Positions 20,969-32,316 of a stretch of 64,000 bases of DNA are shown in pieces (the first letter of the stretch is position 1; each line of letters opens with the position of its first letter). Both the position numbers and the translations under genes were made by a program. This stretch comes from Paenibacillus prosopidis (GTDB lineage: Bacteria > Bacillota > Bacilli > Paenibacillales > Paenibacillaceae), in NCBI RefSeq assembly GCF_003337375.1, contig NZ_QPJD01000011.1, positions 1-64,000 on the forward strand, written 5' to 3'. The notes beneath the pieces are model-generated. The model searched no databases. It had not been told where the DNA came from and worked only from the letters and a program-made list of their open reading frames with translations.

Positions 20969-22294
20969 CTATCTTTCCGCCTGCTCTGCCTGCCCGATAC
21001 CTGCAACGCCTTGCGCAGGCGCGGAACCGCGGCGATTTGAGGTGCGGGAGCTGCGCAGCAGCTCAAGCAGCGACGCAGGTCCTGAAGCGGCGTAGTAATT
21101 GGCCTGCTCGTCCGGCGCTAATATAACGCCCAGCTGATGATGCTCGCCTGCAAAACGCGCCCGCTGCGCAAACTTCAGTTCACCCGCAAGGTTCATAACC
21201 TCCAGCTTACAGAAAGCCGAGTTTTGAACTAATGCTTCATAAAGCTCTTCCTTCGATCTCACACGCACGCCGTTTACCTTATGCAAAATTTCGCCGGTTT
21301 CAAGCCCCATTGCTGCGGCTGGCGTTCCCGGCACGATGCCTAGTATGCGCAAGCCGCGCGAGTCATGCACATATAGAGGCGAGTGCGCCGCCTCAAGCGT
21401 TCGGCTGCGCCATATGATCGCTTCATGCAGAAGCAGCGAAGCGAGCGCCGCAACCGGAAGCAGCATCGGCTGCCACCAAGCAGCGAGTGCCGCAGCAGCT
21501 AAGCAAATGCTGTACAGCAGCAGCCCTTTGGCTGCATGCTTCGCCTTCTCCCGCGGCAGCATCGACCTCGTCATTTCCGTAAAGCCGATAATCATCGGCA
21601 GCGCAACGAACGACCAGCCTTGTGACCAATCCGCTCCGAATAAGGGCGTCCATGGTAATGCAGTCGTTGACGCTCCTGTGCCGGTTACCGGAACCAGCAT
21701 GAGCAGCGGTACCGGCCAGAAGCCCTGAAGCATGTAGCCGCCTACCAGCTTGCCTCGTTTTCCTTCCAAAAACAGCGGCGTCGCTAACCGGTTGCCCTGC
21801 CAACGCACAAGCACCGCTTCGGCCAGATGAAGCAAAGCCACCAGCACCAGCAGCCCCGCCGCGTCAATTCGAGCAAGCGATGCAGCCAATGCTCCGATCC
21901 AATCCGCACGTTCCGCAAGCGGAGTCCAGCCCATAATCCATTGCAGCAGCGTTATAACCCCTGCGCTATATGCGAAGCACAGATATCGAATGCGCATGAG
22001 CATTAGCAATGCTGCAGCCGCCCAAAGCCAAATAACCGATTCGGCTGTCAATGCCACACCGATAAATGCACCGGCGAGCGATACCCCTACACCAATCAGC
22101 AGACCTGCAAACAATGCTCTGATAACCAAGCTCGGCCAATTGTGCAGCTTAACTGCAAACAATTGCCGTTCCATCCGGATTTGTCTCGTATACTGTAAAA
22201 CAATAAATAATACCGCAATATAGTAGAATGGCTGTGAAACCAATTGAACAGCCGCTTGTCCGAGCATTTTCAGCACTTCCAACACCGTTTCCAA
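20969..22294 (-). CDS. Polytopic membrane protein with C-terminal PDZ domain (MinJ-like)
   Basis: A membrane protein of about 441 residues with about eight hydrophobic segments and a C-terminal PDZ domain (about 315-400: LRILGIVPGTPAAAMGLETGEILHKVNG). In B. subtilis the gene after ctpB encodes MinJ, which bridges DivIVA and MinD in division-site placement. The position next to ctpB and uvrB and the architecture fit that role, but the sequence alone does not prove it. I choose the TTG start at 22292-22294, which has AAGGAG exactly 8 nt upstream. The first ATG (22354) falls inside the ctpB terminator hairpin. A terminator follows. Confidence 0.82.
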   Translation of the reverse strand: METVLEVLKMLGQAAVQLVSQPFYYIAVLFIVLQYTRQIRMERQLFAVKLHNWPSLVIRALFAGLLIGVGVSLAGAFIGVALTAESVIWLWAAAALLMLMRIRYLCFAYSAGVITLLQWIMGWTPLAERADWIGALAASLARIDAAGLLVLVALLHLAEAVLVRWQGNRLATPLFLEGKRGKLVGGYMLQGFWPVPLLMLVPVTGTGASTTALPWTPLFGADWSQGWSFVALPMIIGFTEMTRSMLPREKAKHAAKGLLLYSICLAAAALAAWWQPMLLPVAALASLLLHEAIIWRSRTLEAAHSPLYVHDSRGLRILGIVPGTPAAAMGLETGEILHKVNGVRVRSKEELYEALVQNSAFCKLEVMNLAGELKFAQRARFAGEHHQLGVILAPDEQANYYAASGPASLLELLRSSRTSNRRGSAPAQGVAGIGQAEQAER

Positions 22295-22327
22295 AGCCGA
22301 CACTCCTTCGCATGTTCCACGTTGGTC

Positions 22328-22366
22328 AAAAAAATAAAAGGCCGACTCTATCATGCAGAGCCAACC
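22328..22366 (-). terminator. Terminator after ctpB
   Basis: A 10-bp stem (GGTTGGCTCT / AGAGTCGGCC with G-T pairs, 22340-22366) is followed on the minus strand by TTTTATTTTTTT. Confidence 0.8.
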
Positions 22367-22390
22367 TCTTATTCATTCGACACCCGCGCG

Positions 22391-23848
22391 CTATTTCCTG
22401 CCTACAGCCTTAATCGCCTCATGCAGCTGCGTATCATTAGCTTTGTCCTGAATCCATTTAATAACGGCCTTCTCAAGCGACTCGGCCGTCTTCTGATCGA
22501 TTTGTCCGGTTGCTTGCAGACCATGCTCCGTCTGGAATTTCTTAACCGCTTCTACCGTTTCGGCTCCAAAATATCCATCCTCCCGCTTTGGCTCGTACCC
22601 AAGCCCGTGCAGCATAATTTGCGCGCTTCGCACCTGCTCGCCAATCATATCCAGCTTCAACGACTCCGTTAACGATAGACGTGCCACCGTATATAAATCC
22701 GGCGGCTGAACGGCGATATCCGGCTTAATGCCGTTCTCGTGAATCCAATTGCCGTTTGGCGTTAACCATTTTGCAATGGTCATCTTCACTAGACTGCCAT
22801 CTCCGAGCGCCTTGTTGTAGCTGACCTGAACCGTGCCTTTGCCAAAGGAAGTCTCGCCGACCAGCTTTGCACCGGCGCCCTCCTGCAGAGCTCCAGCCAA
22901 TATTTCTGACGCGCTTGCGCTTCCCTTATTCATAAGGACGGCAATCGGATACGATTTGCTTTGCCCTTCCGAAACCGTCTTCTCACGGTTCCCATCGCGA
23001 TCCTCTACTTGCACGACCGTTTTGCCTTTTGCCATAAAGGACTGCGCGATCTCCACGACAACTGGCAGCACGCCTCCCGGATTGTTGCGCACATCCAGCA
23101 CGAGTCCCTTCATCCCTTGCTTCTCGAGCCGTGCGAGCTCTTCTTTAAACCGTTCCGCCGTATGAAGCGAGAACTGGCGAATTTCAATGACCCCGACGCC
23201 GTCAGGACGCAGGTTGCCATACACCGTTTCCACGTCGATATCGTCGCGGATAAGAACGAGTTGAATCGGTTCGGAGAAGCCTGCCCGTTGAACCTGAATC
23301 TTCGCTTTCGTTCCTTTTGGTCCGCGAATTTTCGCAACGGCATCCTGTAAATTCAAGCCGTCGAGCTTCTCTCCGTTCACGGAAAGCAGCACATCCTTCG
23401 CCAGCAAACCCGAACGTTCAGCAGGCGAGCCCTTTATTGGAGAAACGACAACAATACGTCCGTTCTCAAGCGTTACCTCTGCGCCGATGCCAGTAAACGA
23501 ACCTTCGATCGATTCCGAGAAATGCTGAGCCGCAGACTTTTCCATATAAACGGAATAGGGATCGTCAAGGGAAGACATCATCCCGCTTACAGCACCATCC
23601 AACAGCTCCAGACGATCGACTTTTTGATAATATTTTGTCTCGATTAATTCGAGCACCGCGTTAAGCTTCGTCAGCTCTTCTTCCTTGAGCCTGTAACGCC
23701 CGCCCTCATCGGCCGCCACAGCCGTAAGGGCCGGGGCCGACGGCTCGTCCGGCTTAATGATTTGATCCGCAAGCGTTAATGTAACGAGCACGGATGCAAT
23801 CATCGTCAGCATAACGAACGCGAATACTGTGCGTCCTTTGAATTGCAC
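22391..23848 (-). CDS. ctpB: S41 carboxy-terminal processing protease (CtpB-like)
   Basis: A membrane-anchored PDZ protease of the tail-specific protease family; B. subtilis CtpB clips SpoIVFA in sporulation signalling. I place the start at the GTG 23846-23848 (VQFKGRTVF), behind AAGGTGG, giving 485 residues. Domains are an N-terminal membrane anchor (about 8-30), a PDZ domain (about 115-200), an S41 catalytic domain and a C-terminal peptidoglycan-binding domain (about 400-475). Catalytic Ser312 (GSASASE) and Lys337 (FGKGTVQ) are spaced 25 apart, as in the family. It follows ftsE-ftsX and the M23 hydrolase on the same strand, a conserved block. Confidence 0.93.
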   Translation of the reverse strand: MQFKGRTVFAFVMLTMIASVLVTLTLADQIIKPDEPSAPALTAVAADEGGRYRLKEEELTKLNAVLELIETKYYQKVDRLELLDGAVSGMMSSLDDPYSVYMEKSAAQHFSESIEGSFTGIGAEVTLENGRIVVVSPIKGSPAERSGLLAKDVLLSVNGEKLDGLNLQDAVAKIRGPKGTKAKIQVQRAGFSEPIQLVLIRDDIDVETVYGNLRPDGVGVIEIRQFSLHTAERFKEELARLEKQGMKGLVLDVRNNPGGVLPVVVEIAQSFMAKGKTVVQVEDRDGNREKTVSEGQSKSYPIAVLMNKGSASASEILAGALQEGAGAKLVGETSFGKGTVQVSYNKALGDGSLVKMTIAKWLTPNGNWIHENGIKPDIAVQPPDLYTVARLSLTESLKLDMIGEQVRSAQIMLHGLGYEPKREDGYFGAETVEAVKKFQTEHGLQATGQIDQKTAESLEKAVIKWIQDKANDTQLHEAIKAVGRK

Positions 23849-23966
23849 CTGTCTACACCACCTTCTCATCGTACACGGTCTTATGTTTAAGACCAACCTA
23901 GTATATGACAAGTAGCTTACAATTATTTGTCTTATCCTGCAAATATCGCCTCAATGGACAAATAAG

Positions 23967-23985
23967 GGCAGCCACATGGGCTGCC
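23967..23985 (-). terminator. Weak terminator after the M23 hydrolase gene
   Basis: A perfect 7-bp stem GGCAGCC / GGCTGCC with a 5-nt loop is followed on the minus strand by CTTATTT, a poor T run. It may only attenuate readthrough into ctpB. Confidence 0.5.
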
Positions 23986-24011
23986 TCCTGATTGTAAGAG
24001 TATGACTACCT

Positions 24012-25271
24012 TTATTTCAAGTAGCTGCTTGGATTAACCGGCGTTTCGTTTTTACGAACTTCAAAATGTAAATGAGGCCCCGTCGAATTACCCGTGCTGC
24101 CAACCTCGGCGATTTTCTGGCCTTTCTTGACGGTCTCGCCTTTGTCTACCTTGATTCCGCCGTTGCGGATATGACCATAAAGCGTCCATAAACCGTTGCC
24201 ATGGTCAATGATAACACAATTTCCATATCCGCTCCACGATTGTGCTACGATAACAACTCCATCCTCAGCCGCATAAATATCGGTCCCTTGCGGGGCGGCA
24301 AAGTCTATACCCGTATGCGTATGCCTCTTGCCGGTTATGGGATGAATCCGGGTACCGAAGTTCGAGGTCACCCGGTAACTGTCTTTGATCGGCATTCCAA
24401 GTCTTCCGCCGCTATAAGGGTTTTGAATTCTATTTTTCTCGGCGTTAAGCTTAGATACCTTCGCAGCGAGCGCCATAAGGAGCGCCTCCTGCTCCTCGCT
24501 AATATCCTCGAGCTGCTCAAGCTCGCTGTCGATCTCCTCCAACTTGTGGTCCAGCTGCTGTATATTGCTGTTGTAGCTTGCAATCATCAATTGCTTCTCT
24601 TCTTCCTTCTTCGCAAGATGAGCCTCGTAAAGCTCAAGCTTCTCATATATCTTCGTCACTTCGGCAAACTGCTTCTCTACCTCCGCTTTTTTGAGAGCGA
24701 CAAGCTCCTGTTCCTTCCTTTGCTCCTCCAAAATATCGCGGTCCTGTGCCAATATCGACTGAAGCGCGTCAAATCGATCAATAAAATCAGTAAAGCTCGT
24801 TGCACTGAGCAAAACGTCCATATAAGAAACAAATCCGTTCGTATACATTAGGCGCATGCGGGATTGCAAAAGCTTGTTGCGCGTTTTTACCCGCTCCTCT
24901 GCCTGCTCCAGTTCAAGGCCCGTCTGCAGCAGCTCTTCTTCCTTGGCATCCCGCTGAGCAAGTGTCTTCGTTTTCGTGAGAACGACATTGTCTATCTCGG
25001 CAAGTATGTTGTTAATCGAGTTTAGAGCTTCCGTTTTCTTACCCTCGATATCTACCTTGTCATGCTTTGCATTTGCCGCTTGCTGTTGCGCTTTTGCCGC
25101 CTGACGCTCCGCATTTGCAGCCTTTCTCTCAATTTCCTTCATTTCTTGTTTGGCTGCATCGAGCTGTTTCTTAATATCGCTAAGAGAAGCCGCTTCTCCG
25201 CCTATCGGCTGCAAGGCAAACACCGTAACCATCATTACGGCAATCAATCCAACCCATTTTCTCATCTTCAC
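24012..25271 (-). CDS. Murein hydrolase/activator with coiled coil and M23 domain (EnvC-like)
   Basis: A secreted coiled-coil protein with a LytM/M23 peptidase domain, probably cutting or activating cutting of cell-wall peptides under FtsEX control, like PcsB, CwlO or EnvC. A signal peptide is followed by long heptad-rich helices (about 30-270) and the M23 domain (about 305-418). The zinc ligands are present (HTGIDF, HLHF), so it may be catalytic, unlike E. coli EnvC. The frame opens with GTG directly after the ftsX stop. I favour the GTG at 25269-25271, which has AGGTGG 8 nt upstream; ATG 25265 is also possible. The contact with ftsX implies translational coupling. Confidence 0.9.
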   Translation of the reverse strand: MKMRKWVGLIAVMMVTVFALQPIGGEAASLSDIKKQLDAAKQEMKEIERKAANAERQAAKAQQQAANAKHDKVDIEGKKTEALNSINNILAEIDNVVLTKTKTLAQRDAKEEELLQTGLELEQAEERVKTRNKLLQSRMRLMYTNGFVSYMDVLLSATSFTDFIDRFDALQSILAQDRDILEEQRKEQELVALKKAEVEKQFAEVTKIYEKLELYEAHLAKKEEEKQLMIASYNSNIQQLDHKLEEIDSELEQLEDISEEQEALLMALAAKVSKLNAEKNRIQNPYSGGRLGMPIKDSYRVTSNFGTRIHPITGKRHTHTGIDFAAPQGTDIYAAEDGVVIVAQSWSGYGNCVIIDHGNGLWTLYGHIRNGGIKVDKGETVKKGQKIAEVGSTGNSTGPHLHFEVRKNETPVNPSSYLK

Positions 25272-25283
25272 GTTCTCATCCAC

Positions 25284-26201
25284 CTACACTTTCAAATACT
25301 TGCGTATCGAAATGGTGCTGCCCCAAATACCGATCAACGTTCCGAGTCCAATAATGAGTGCAGCGGTCAACAAGCCGGACTCCTTAACCGTGACGAGCTT
25401 AATCATCATTAGAGATAATTCCATTTGCGAGAATTGTACAAGCTCCGAATAACCGACTAACACGATAACGGTAGTAATAACGGAGCTGATAATCCCGATC
25501 AACGCTCCTTCAATGAAGAACGGCCAACGAATAAACGAGTTCGTTGCCCCCACGAGCTTCATAATGCCAATCTCGCGGCGTCTTGCAATAATCGTCATTT
25601 TGATCGTGTTGGAAATGAGGAACATAGCCGTAACTCCTAAACCAATAACCACAACGATACCGATAATCCGCAGAGCATTCGTTACTTTAAATAAAGTCTC
25701 TACCGTCCCTTGGCCGTATTTAACCTTGGCAATCGGCTGCGTTTCGTCTGCTTTGTTAATGGCTTCGATCTGGCTAGCTGCCTGTGCGATCGAACGGGGA
25801 TCGTATACCTCTACCGTGAATGAATCGGGCAGCGGATTTTCTTCGTTCTCGTAACCGTCGAGCAGCTCTTTGTTTTCTTCACCCAAATTTTTGCGAAGCA
25901 GCTCCAACCCCTCTGCCTTGGACACAAATGTTACTTTGCTTACCTCGGTGATGTTGCCGATCTTGTTTTGAAGCTCCGTCATCTTCGCCTTCTCGACATT
26001 AAGCTGCAGGAAAACACGAATTTGCACTTGGCTTTCTATTTGAGCAGACATGCTGTTCACATTCAACGCAAGCAATAAAAAGACGCCTAATATAAATAGG
26101 GAAATGAAAATTGAACTCATAGAAGCGAACGACATCCAGCCGTTTCTAATAATGTTTTTGGCGCCCTCGCGAAAGTGACGGAGTATCGTTCTAAGCTTCA
26201 T
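25284..26201 (-). CDS. ftsX: Cell division ABC transporter permease FtsX
   Basis: The membrane partner of FtsE, which transmits ATP hydrolysis to extracellular peptidoglycan hydrolases. It has 305 residues from the ATG at 26199-26201 (MKLRTILRHFREG), the canonical FtsX start. The longer open frame upstream is inside ftsE. There are four membrane segments, one N-terminal and three C-terminal, with the extracellular loop (about 55-165) between the first two and the conserved RRREIGIMKLVGAT segment. It overlaps ftsE by 11 nt, and the M23 hydrolase gene starts at its stop codon. Confidence 0.96.
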   Translation of the reverse strand: MKLRTILRHFREGAKNIIRNGWMSFASMSSIFISLFILGVFLLLALNVNSMSAQIESQVQIRVFLQLNVEKAKMTELQNKIGNITEVSKVTFVSKAEGLELLRKNLGEENKELLDGYENEENPLPDSFTVEVYDPRSIAQAASQIEAINKADETQPIAKVKYGQGTVETLFKVTNALRIIGIVVVIGLGVTAMFLISNTIKMTIIARRREIGIMKLVGATNSFIRWPFFIEGALIGIISSVITTVIVLVGYSELVQFSQMELSLMMIKLVTVKESGLLTAALIIGLGTLIGIWGSTISIRKYLKV

Positions 26202-26877
26202 AGCCGTACTCCCCTCTCGCCTCATCGCGAACGATATTGCCGTTCTCGATTGCAATAACGCGCTTGCGCATGGAGTTAACGATATCTTTGTTGTGCGTCG
26301 CCATAATGATGGTTGCGCCTCTGAAGTTAATTTCCTCAAGCAAATTCATGATGCCGAGCGAAGTCTCCGGATCAAGGTTTCCGGTAGGCTCGTCCGCCAC
26401 AATAACTGACGGATTATTGACGATCGCACGCGCGATCGATACCCGCTGCTGCTCACCGCCTGACAAATGCGCAGGCAAGCTTGCATGCTTATGCTTTAGA
26501 CCGACGAGATCGAGCACCTCCATCGTCCGCTTCTTAATAATGCGGCGCGGCGCTTCGATAACTTCCATTGCGAAAGCGACATTTTCATATACGGTTAATT
26601 TGGGGAGTAAACGGAAGTCTTGAAAAATAACACCGATGTTGCGCCTGACAAACGGGATTTTGCGAGGCTTCAGCTTGCCGATGTTAAAGCCATTTACTGA
26701 AAGCTGACCCTTGGTCGGTACTTCCTCCCGGTAAATCAATTTCATAAATGTCGATTTCCCTGCGCCTGACGGCCCAACCAAATATACAAACTCATTGCGA
26801 TCTATTCGAACAGAGACGCCTCTTAACGCATGCGTTCCGTCGGTGTACGTTTTCCAGATGTCTTGCATCTCAATCAC
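26191..26877 (-). CDS. ftsE: Cell division ATP-binding protein FtsE
   Basis: The ABC ATPase of the FtsEX complex. It has 228 residues, Walker A GPSGAGKST at 35-43, the LSGGEQQRVSIARAI signature, Walker B VIVADEPTGNLD and the H-loop MATHNKD. The start is GTG with AGGATG upstream. First gene of ftsE-ftsX-M23 hydrolase, and divergent from the vanW gene; the 145-bp gap must hold both promoters, but I could not fix them. Confidence 0.98.
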   Translation of the reverse strand: MIEMQDIWKTYTDGTHALRGVSVRIDRNEFVYLVGPSGAGKSTFMKLIYREEVPTKGQLSVNGFNIGKLKPRKIPFVRRNIGVIFQDFRLLPKLTVYENVAFAMEVIEAPRRIIKKRTMEVLDLVGLKHKHASLPAHLSGGEQQRVSIARAIVNNPSVIVADEPTGNLDPETSLGIMNLLEEINFRGATIIMATHNKDIVNSMRKRVIAIENGNIVRDEARGEYGYEA

Positions 26878-27022
26878 ATTATCACATCCTGTTAATAGTC
26901 AGTTGTACTATTTCGACAGGTTGCGCTGAATTCCTTCATAAGCAGATCGCTTTCCTCATATTTCACAAATCTCATATTAAAAGCATTTGTCGAATGGAGG
27001 TCAGGAGTACTATTAGACAAAA

Positions 27023-28522
27023 TTGCAGCGTATGCCGCATATACATATAAAACTGTCTTTTTCTTCTCAAAAAAAGGAGTGGGTCGTCATCATAAAACGA
27101 ATACATATCGGAATCATTGTCATCTTTTCTCTGCTGCTCGCGGCAGCAATCGGCTGGGGATTTGTATGGAATTATGCGCTTCAGAAAACCGTTCCAGAGG
27201 GAGTCGTTGCAGGGGGCATTCCAATCGGAGGGATGCTCGTTGGCGATGCAATTACGCGGTTAGAGACGTATGAGAAATCTCTGCTTCAACGGACAATAAC
27301 GATTCAAGCCAACACTGCGGCGGACGACAGCAAGCAGTGGACGGTTAGCGATCTCGGTTACAAAGCAGGGTTTGCAGACGCCCGTTCCGCCTTGCAAAAG
27401 CTTAGCGAAGGCGATATATGGGACCGGGCGGTATACCGCTATCAATTTCAAAAAACGTATGTGCTTACGCAAAGCTGGAACCGTGACGCATTCGACGCTG
27501 CCGTTCGCAAGCAGTGGAGCTGGATCGAAAAAAGCGAAACTAAAAATGCTTCCCGCACAATTACAGATGACGATAAGGTCGTTTATGAACCGCATGTCGA
27601 CGCTTACCGATTAGATTTAGGCAAGCTGATTGACGAGGTAGACGAATGGGTAGTGCTCGAGAAGGAGCAGATTGGAGATCCAGTCGAACAGGCTTTTGAA
27701 GCGGAGCTGCCGGTTGCTCTCATACACCCGGAAATCACATTGGAGAAGCTGAAGAACGAAGGCGTTGAGCGGAAAATAATCGAATTTACTACTGATTTTC
27801 GATCGAGCGCGGAGGGTCGTGCGTATAACGTCACTGTTACCGCCGAGGCTCTCAACGATTGGGTACTTGCGCCGGACGAAGTGTTCGACTATGGCAAGCT
27901 TATTGCCCGCGCTGAAGATCTGTATGATTACCGCGAAGCTCCGGTTATTTTGAACGGCAAGCTGGTGCCTGGTATCGGGGGCGGCATCTGCCAGGTTTCA
28001 AGCACGCTCTATAACGCCGTATTGCGCTCGGGGCTTGAGATCGTGGAGCGGCGAAATCATTCGCTGCCGGTTGCTTATTTGCCAATCGGACAGGATGCAA
28101 CGTATGCGGGCGGCGCTATTAATTTCCGATTTAAAAATTCGACCGGAAAGCATATGGTTATCCGCACTAAGGTTAAGGACCGAAAGCTTACCATTAAGCT
28201 GTTTGGTACAATGAATGCTAAAGAGCGGTACGATATTGAATCGTTCACCGTCAAAACGATTGAGCCAACCGTTCAGGAGAAGATAAATACCAAATTATCT
28301 CCCGGGAAGAAGGTCACCGTAGAAAAAGGTAAGCAAGGCTACGTCGTCGAAACGTACCGCACGCTCATTCGGGACGGTGAAGTCATTAGCCGGGAAAAGG
28401 TATCGCGTGACACGTACAAGGCTCAGCCGACTATTGTTGAGATTGGACCAGGCAGTGGAGTGGAGCCAACGCCAACACCCGATCCGACACCGGCAGAACC
28501 GCTGCTGGAGGATGGGGTTTAA
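27023..28522 (+). CDS. VanW-family protein with PG-binding, VanW and G5 domains
   Basis: A membrane-anchored, probably cell-wall-associated protein of up to 499 residues. After a single N-terminal membrane segment (about 25-50) come a YoaR-type putative peptidoglycan-binding domain (about 60-200), the VanW domain (about 270-400, PGIGGGICQVSSTLYNA and RRNHSLPVAYLP) and a G5 domain (about 405-480). A Thr-Pro tail (PTPTPDPTPAEP) ends it. VanW proteins are linked to glycopeptide-resistance loci, but their activity is unknown. The start is unclear: the good ribosome binding site AAAAAAAGGAG at 27068-27078 is followed in frame only by GTC GTC ATC ATA, while the in-frame ATGs 27023 and 27032 lie upstream of it. 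Confidence 0.87.
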   Translation: MQRMPHIHIKLSFSSQKKEWVVIIKRIHIGIIVIFSLLLAAAIGWGFVWNYALQKTVPEGVVAGGIPIGGMLVGDAITRLETYEKSLLQRTITIQANTAADDSKQWTVSDLGYKAGFADARSALQKLSEGDIWDRAVYRYQFQKTYVLTQSWNRDAFDAAVRKQWSWIEKSETKNASRTITDDDKVVYEPHVDAYRLDLGKLIDEVDEWVVLEKEQIGDPVEQAFEAELPVALIHPEITLEKLKNEGVERKIIEFTTDFRSSAEGRAYNVTVTAEALNDWVLAPDEVFDYGKLIARAEDLYDYREAPVILNGKLVPGIGGGICQVSSTLYNAVLRSGLEIVERRNHSLPVAYLPIGQDATYAGGAINFRFKNSTGKHMVIRTKVKDRKLTIKLFGTMNAKERYDIESFTVKTIEPTVQEKINTKLSPGKKVTVEKGKQGYVVETYRTLIRDGEVISREKVSRDTYKAQPTIVEIGPGSGVEPTPTPDPTPAEPLLEDGV

Positions 28523-28538
28523 GTTACGAGCAAAAAAA

Positions 28539-28585
28539 GCAGTTCAGCAGGCAGCCAACGATGGCTGCTGCTGAACTGCTCTTTA
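28539..28585. terminator. Bidirectional terminator between vanW and argH
   Basis: A long stem AGCAGTTCAGCAG-CAGCC / GGCTG-CTGCTGAACTGCT (28539-28580) has seven A residues on the left and a T-rich tract on the right. It terminates the two convergent genes. Confidence 0.93.
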
Positions 28586-28601
28586 ATTTTTAGCGGCTTC
28601 C

Positions 28602-30017
<1,416 letters not shown>

Positions 30018-30043
30018 TGGTTCGTTACACTCCCTTGTAAAGC

Positions 30044-31273
30044 TTATTTGCTGCTGACTGCGGATGATACTTTCAAACGCAAAGCGTTTAGACGGATGAA
30101 GCCTGTAGCATCGCCTTGATCATAAGCTTGCGAAGGATCAGCTTCCATCGTTGCGATATCAGGGTTATACAAGCTGACAGGGCTTTTCACGCCTGCTCCG
30201 ATCACGTTGCCTTTGTAAAGCTTCAAGCGTACGACGCCGCTTACGTTCTTTTGCGATTCCGTTACGAGCGCCTGCAGCGCTAGACGTTCCGGTGCGAACC
30301 AGAAGCCGTTGTAAACGAGCTGGCTGTATTTTGCAATCAACGAATCGCGAAGGTGCATAACCTCGCGGTCCATTGTTAAGGATTCCATTTTGCGGTGAGC
30401 TACAAAAAGGATCGATCCGCCCGGAGTTTCGTACACGCCGCGGCTCTTCATGCCAACGAAACGGTTCTCGACCATGTCGACGCGTCCGATGCCGTGCTTG
30501 CCGCCAAGCTCGTTCAGCGTTTCCATAACGGCCAGCGGGCTAAGCTCCTTGCCGTTAATTGCCGTACAATTGCCTTCTTCAAAAGTAAGCTCTACGTATT
30601 CCGCTTTGTCCGGCGCATTCTCAGGGGAAACGCTCAGCACGTACATACTCTCGTTTTCTTCGGAGCTTGGATCGAACCAAGGATCCTCCAGCATGCCGCT
30701 CTCGAAGCTGATATGCAGCAGGTTGCGGTCAGTGGAATACGGCTTTGCCGCAGACGCCGTAACCGGAATGCCATGCTTCTCAGCGTAAGCGATCATCTCT
30801 GCGCGGCCCGGGAACTGTTCACGGAACGCTTCAAGACGCCATGGCGCGATAACGCCGATCTCAGGCGCCAATGCAGCAGCCGTCAGCTCAAAACGCACTT
30901 GATCGTTACCTTTGCCCGTTGCGCCGTGAGCAATCGCTGTTGCACCTTCCGCGCGGGCGATATCAACCATACGCTTAGCGATAAGCGGACGAGCGATCGA
31001 TGTACCGAGCAAGTATTGGCCTTCATACAGCGTTCCAGCTTGGAACATTGGATAGATGAAATCTTTCGCGAACTCGTCGCGCAGGTCGTCAATGTATACC
31101 TTGGAAGCGCCTGTCGCAAGTGCTTTTGCCTCTAGGCCGTCAAGCTCATCCTTCTGCCCGATATCCGCCGTGAAAGCGATAATTTCCGCGTCGTACGTTT
31201 CTTTCAACCATTTGAGGATAACCGATGTATCCAAACCGCCGGAGTAGGCCAGCACGATTTTTTCTTTTGCCAT
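30044..31273 (-). CDS. argG: Argininosuccinate synthase ArgG
   Basis: Condenses citrulline and aspartate with ATP to argininosuccinate. It has 409 residues. The N-terminal PP-loop YSGGLDTSV (10-18) binds [16 protein letters not shown] and [11 protein letters not shown] are further family blocks. It lies between argF and argH on the same strand with short gaps, consistent with one arginine operon. Confidence 0.98.
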   Translation of the reverse strand: MAKEKIVLAYSGGLDTSVILKWLKETYDAEIIAFTADIGQKDELDGLEAKALATGASKVYIDDLRDEFAKDFIYPMFQAGTLYEGQYLLGTSIARPLIAKRMVDIARAEGATAIAHGATGKGNDQVRFELTAAALAPEIGVIAPWRLEAFREQFPGRAEMIAYAEKHGIPVTASAAKPYSTDRNLLHISFESGMLEDPWFDPSSEENESMYVLSVSPENAPDKAEYVELTFEEGNCTAINGKELSPLAVMETLNELGGKHGIGRVDMVENRFVGMKSRGVYETPGGSILFVAHRKMESLTMDREVMHLRDSLIAKYSQLVYNGFWFAPERLALQALVTESQKNVSGVVRLKLYKGNVIGAGVKSPVSLYNPDIATMEADPSQAYDQGDATGFIRLNALRLKVSSAVSSK

Positions 31274-31324
31274 GATCGTATATAACTTCCCTTCGAAATG
31301 AATTTGTATATGTGGAGCGATTGT

Positions 31325-32284
31325 TTAGGACATGATTGCGGCCATAATCGCTTTTTGCGCATGAAGACGGTTCTCTGCCTGATCGAAAATAATCGAGCTG
31401 TCGCCGTCGATGACCCCTTCACTCACTTCTTCGCCGCGGTGTGCCGGCAGGCAGTGCATGAACAAATAATCCTTCTTCGCGTATTTCGTCAAAGCCTCGT
31501 TAACCTGGTAAGCTGCGAAAGCAATCTCGCGTTCCTTCTGTTCCGCTTCTTGGCCCATACTCGCCCATACATCCGTATAGATGATATCCGCATCGGCAAC
31601 AGCTTCCTTCGGATCGCGGCATACGTGAATCTTCGAGCCAGTCTCGGACGCGTGGTCCTTCGTTTGCTGTACGATATCGGCGTCCGGCTCGTAGCCTTCC
31701 GGCGTCGCTACAGACATATGAAGACCGAGCTTGGCAGCACCCATCATGAGCGAGTGCACCATGTTGTTTCCGTCGCCTACATAAGCGATTTTCAACCCTT
31801 CCAGACGGCCTTTGTGCTCCAAAATCGTTTGATAGTCGGCAAGCGCCTGGCATGGGTGCGACAGGTCAGTCAAACCGTTGATGACCGGAATCGTTGCTCC
31901 GCGTGCCAGCTCAACCACTTTGCGGTGTGCGAAGGTGCGGATCATGATGCCGTCCAAGTATCGCGACAGCGTTTGAGCTGTATCCCAAATCGTCTCGCCG
32001 CGGCCGATCTGCAGGTCGTTACCGCTTAGGAACAGCCCTTGGCCGCCAAGCTGGTACATCCCTACTTCGAACGAAACGCGTGTACGGGTTGAAGATTTCT
32101 CAAAAATCATGCCGAGCGTTTTGCCCTTCAGCACATGGTGGGTTTCCCCTGCTTTTTGCTTTCTCTTCAAATCGATTGCCAGGTCGATCAAGTAACGGAT
32201 TTCCTCCGGCTTGAAATCAACCAGCATTAGAAAATCGCGACCTTTCAAGCTAATCGCCAATTCCTCGTTCAATATTCCTTGCAT
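31325..32284 (-). CDS. argF: Ornithine carbamoyltransferase ArgF
   Basis: Transfers the carbamoyl group from carbamoyl phosphate to ornithine, making citrulline. It has 319 residues from the ATG at 32282-32284, whose ribosome binding site is AAGGAGG; the longer open frame upstream overlaps argD and is not needed. The carbamoyl-phosphate motif SSTRTRVSFE, the HPCQALAD motif and the ornithine-binding MHCLPAHRGEEV are all present. No carAB genes are in the window, so carbamoyl phosphate must be made from elsewhere. Confidence 0.97.
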   Translation of the reverse strand: MQGILNEELAISLKGRDFLMLVDFKPEEIRYLIDLAIDLKRKQKAGETHHVLKGKTLGMIFEKSSTRTRVSFEVGMYQLGGQGLFLSGNDLQIGRGETIWDTAQTLSRYLDGIMIRTFAHRKVVELARGATIPVINGLTDLSHPCQALADYQTILEHKGRLEGLKIAYVGDGNNMVHSLMMGAAKLGLHMSVATPEGYEPDADIVQQTKDHASETGSKIHVCRDPKEAVADADIIYTDVWASMGQEAEQKEREIAFAAYQVNEALTKYAKKDYLFMHCLPAHRGEEVSEGVIDGDSSIIFDQAENRLHAQKAIMAAIMS

Positions 32285-32316
32285 AGGTAAGCCCTCCTTC
32301 ATATTGAAAGCTTTAT

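Noticed and set aside
22295..22354. ATG 22354 as start of the MinJ-like gene
   Set aside because: It lies inside the ctpB terminator hairpin and has no ribosome binding site; TTG 22294 has AAGGAG at ideal distance.
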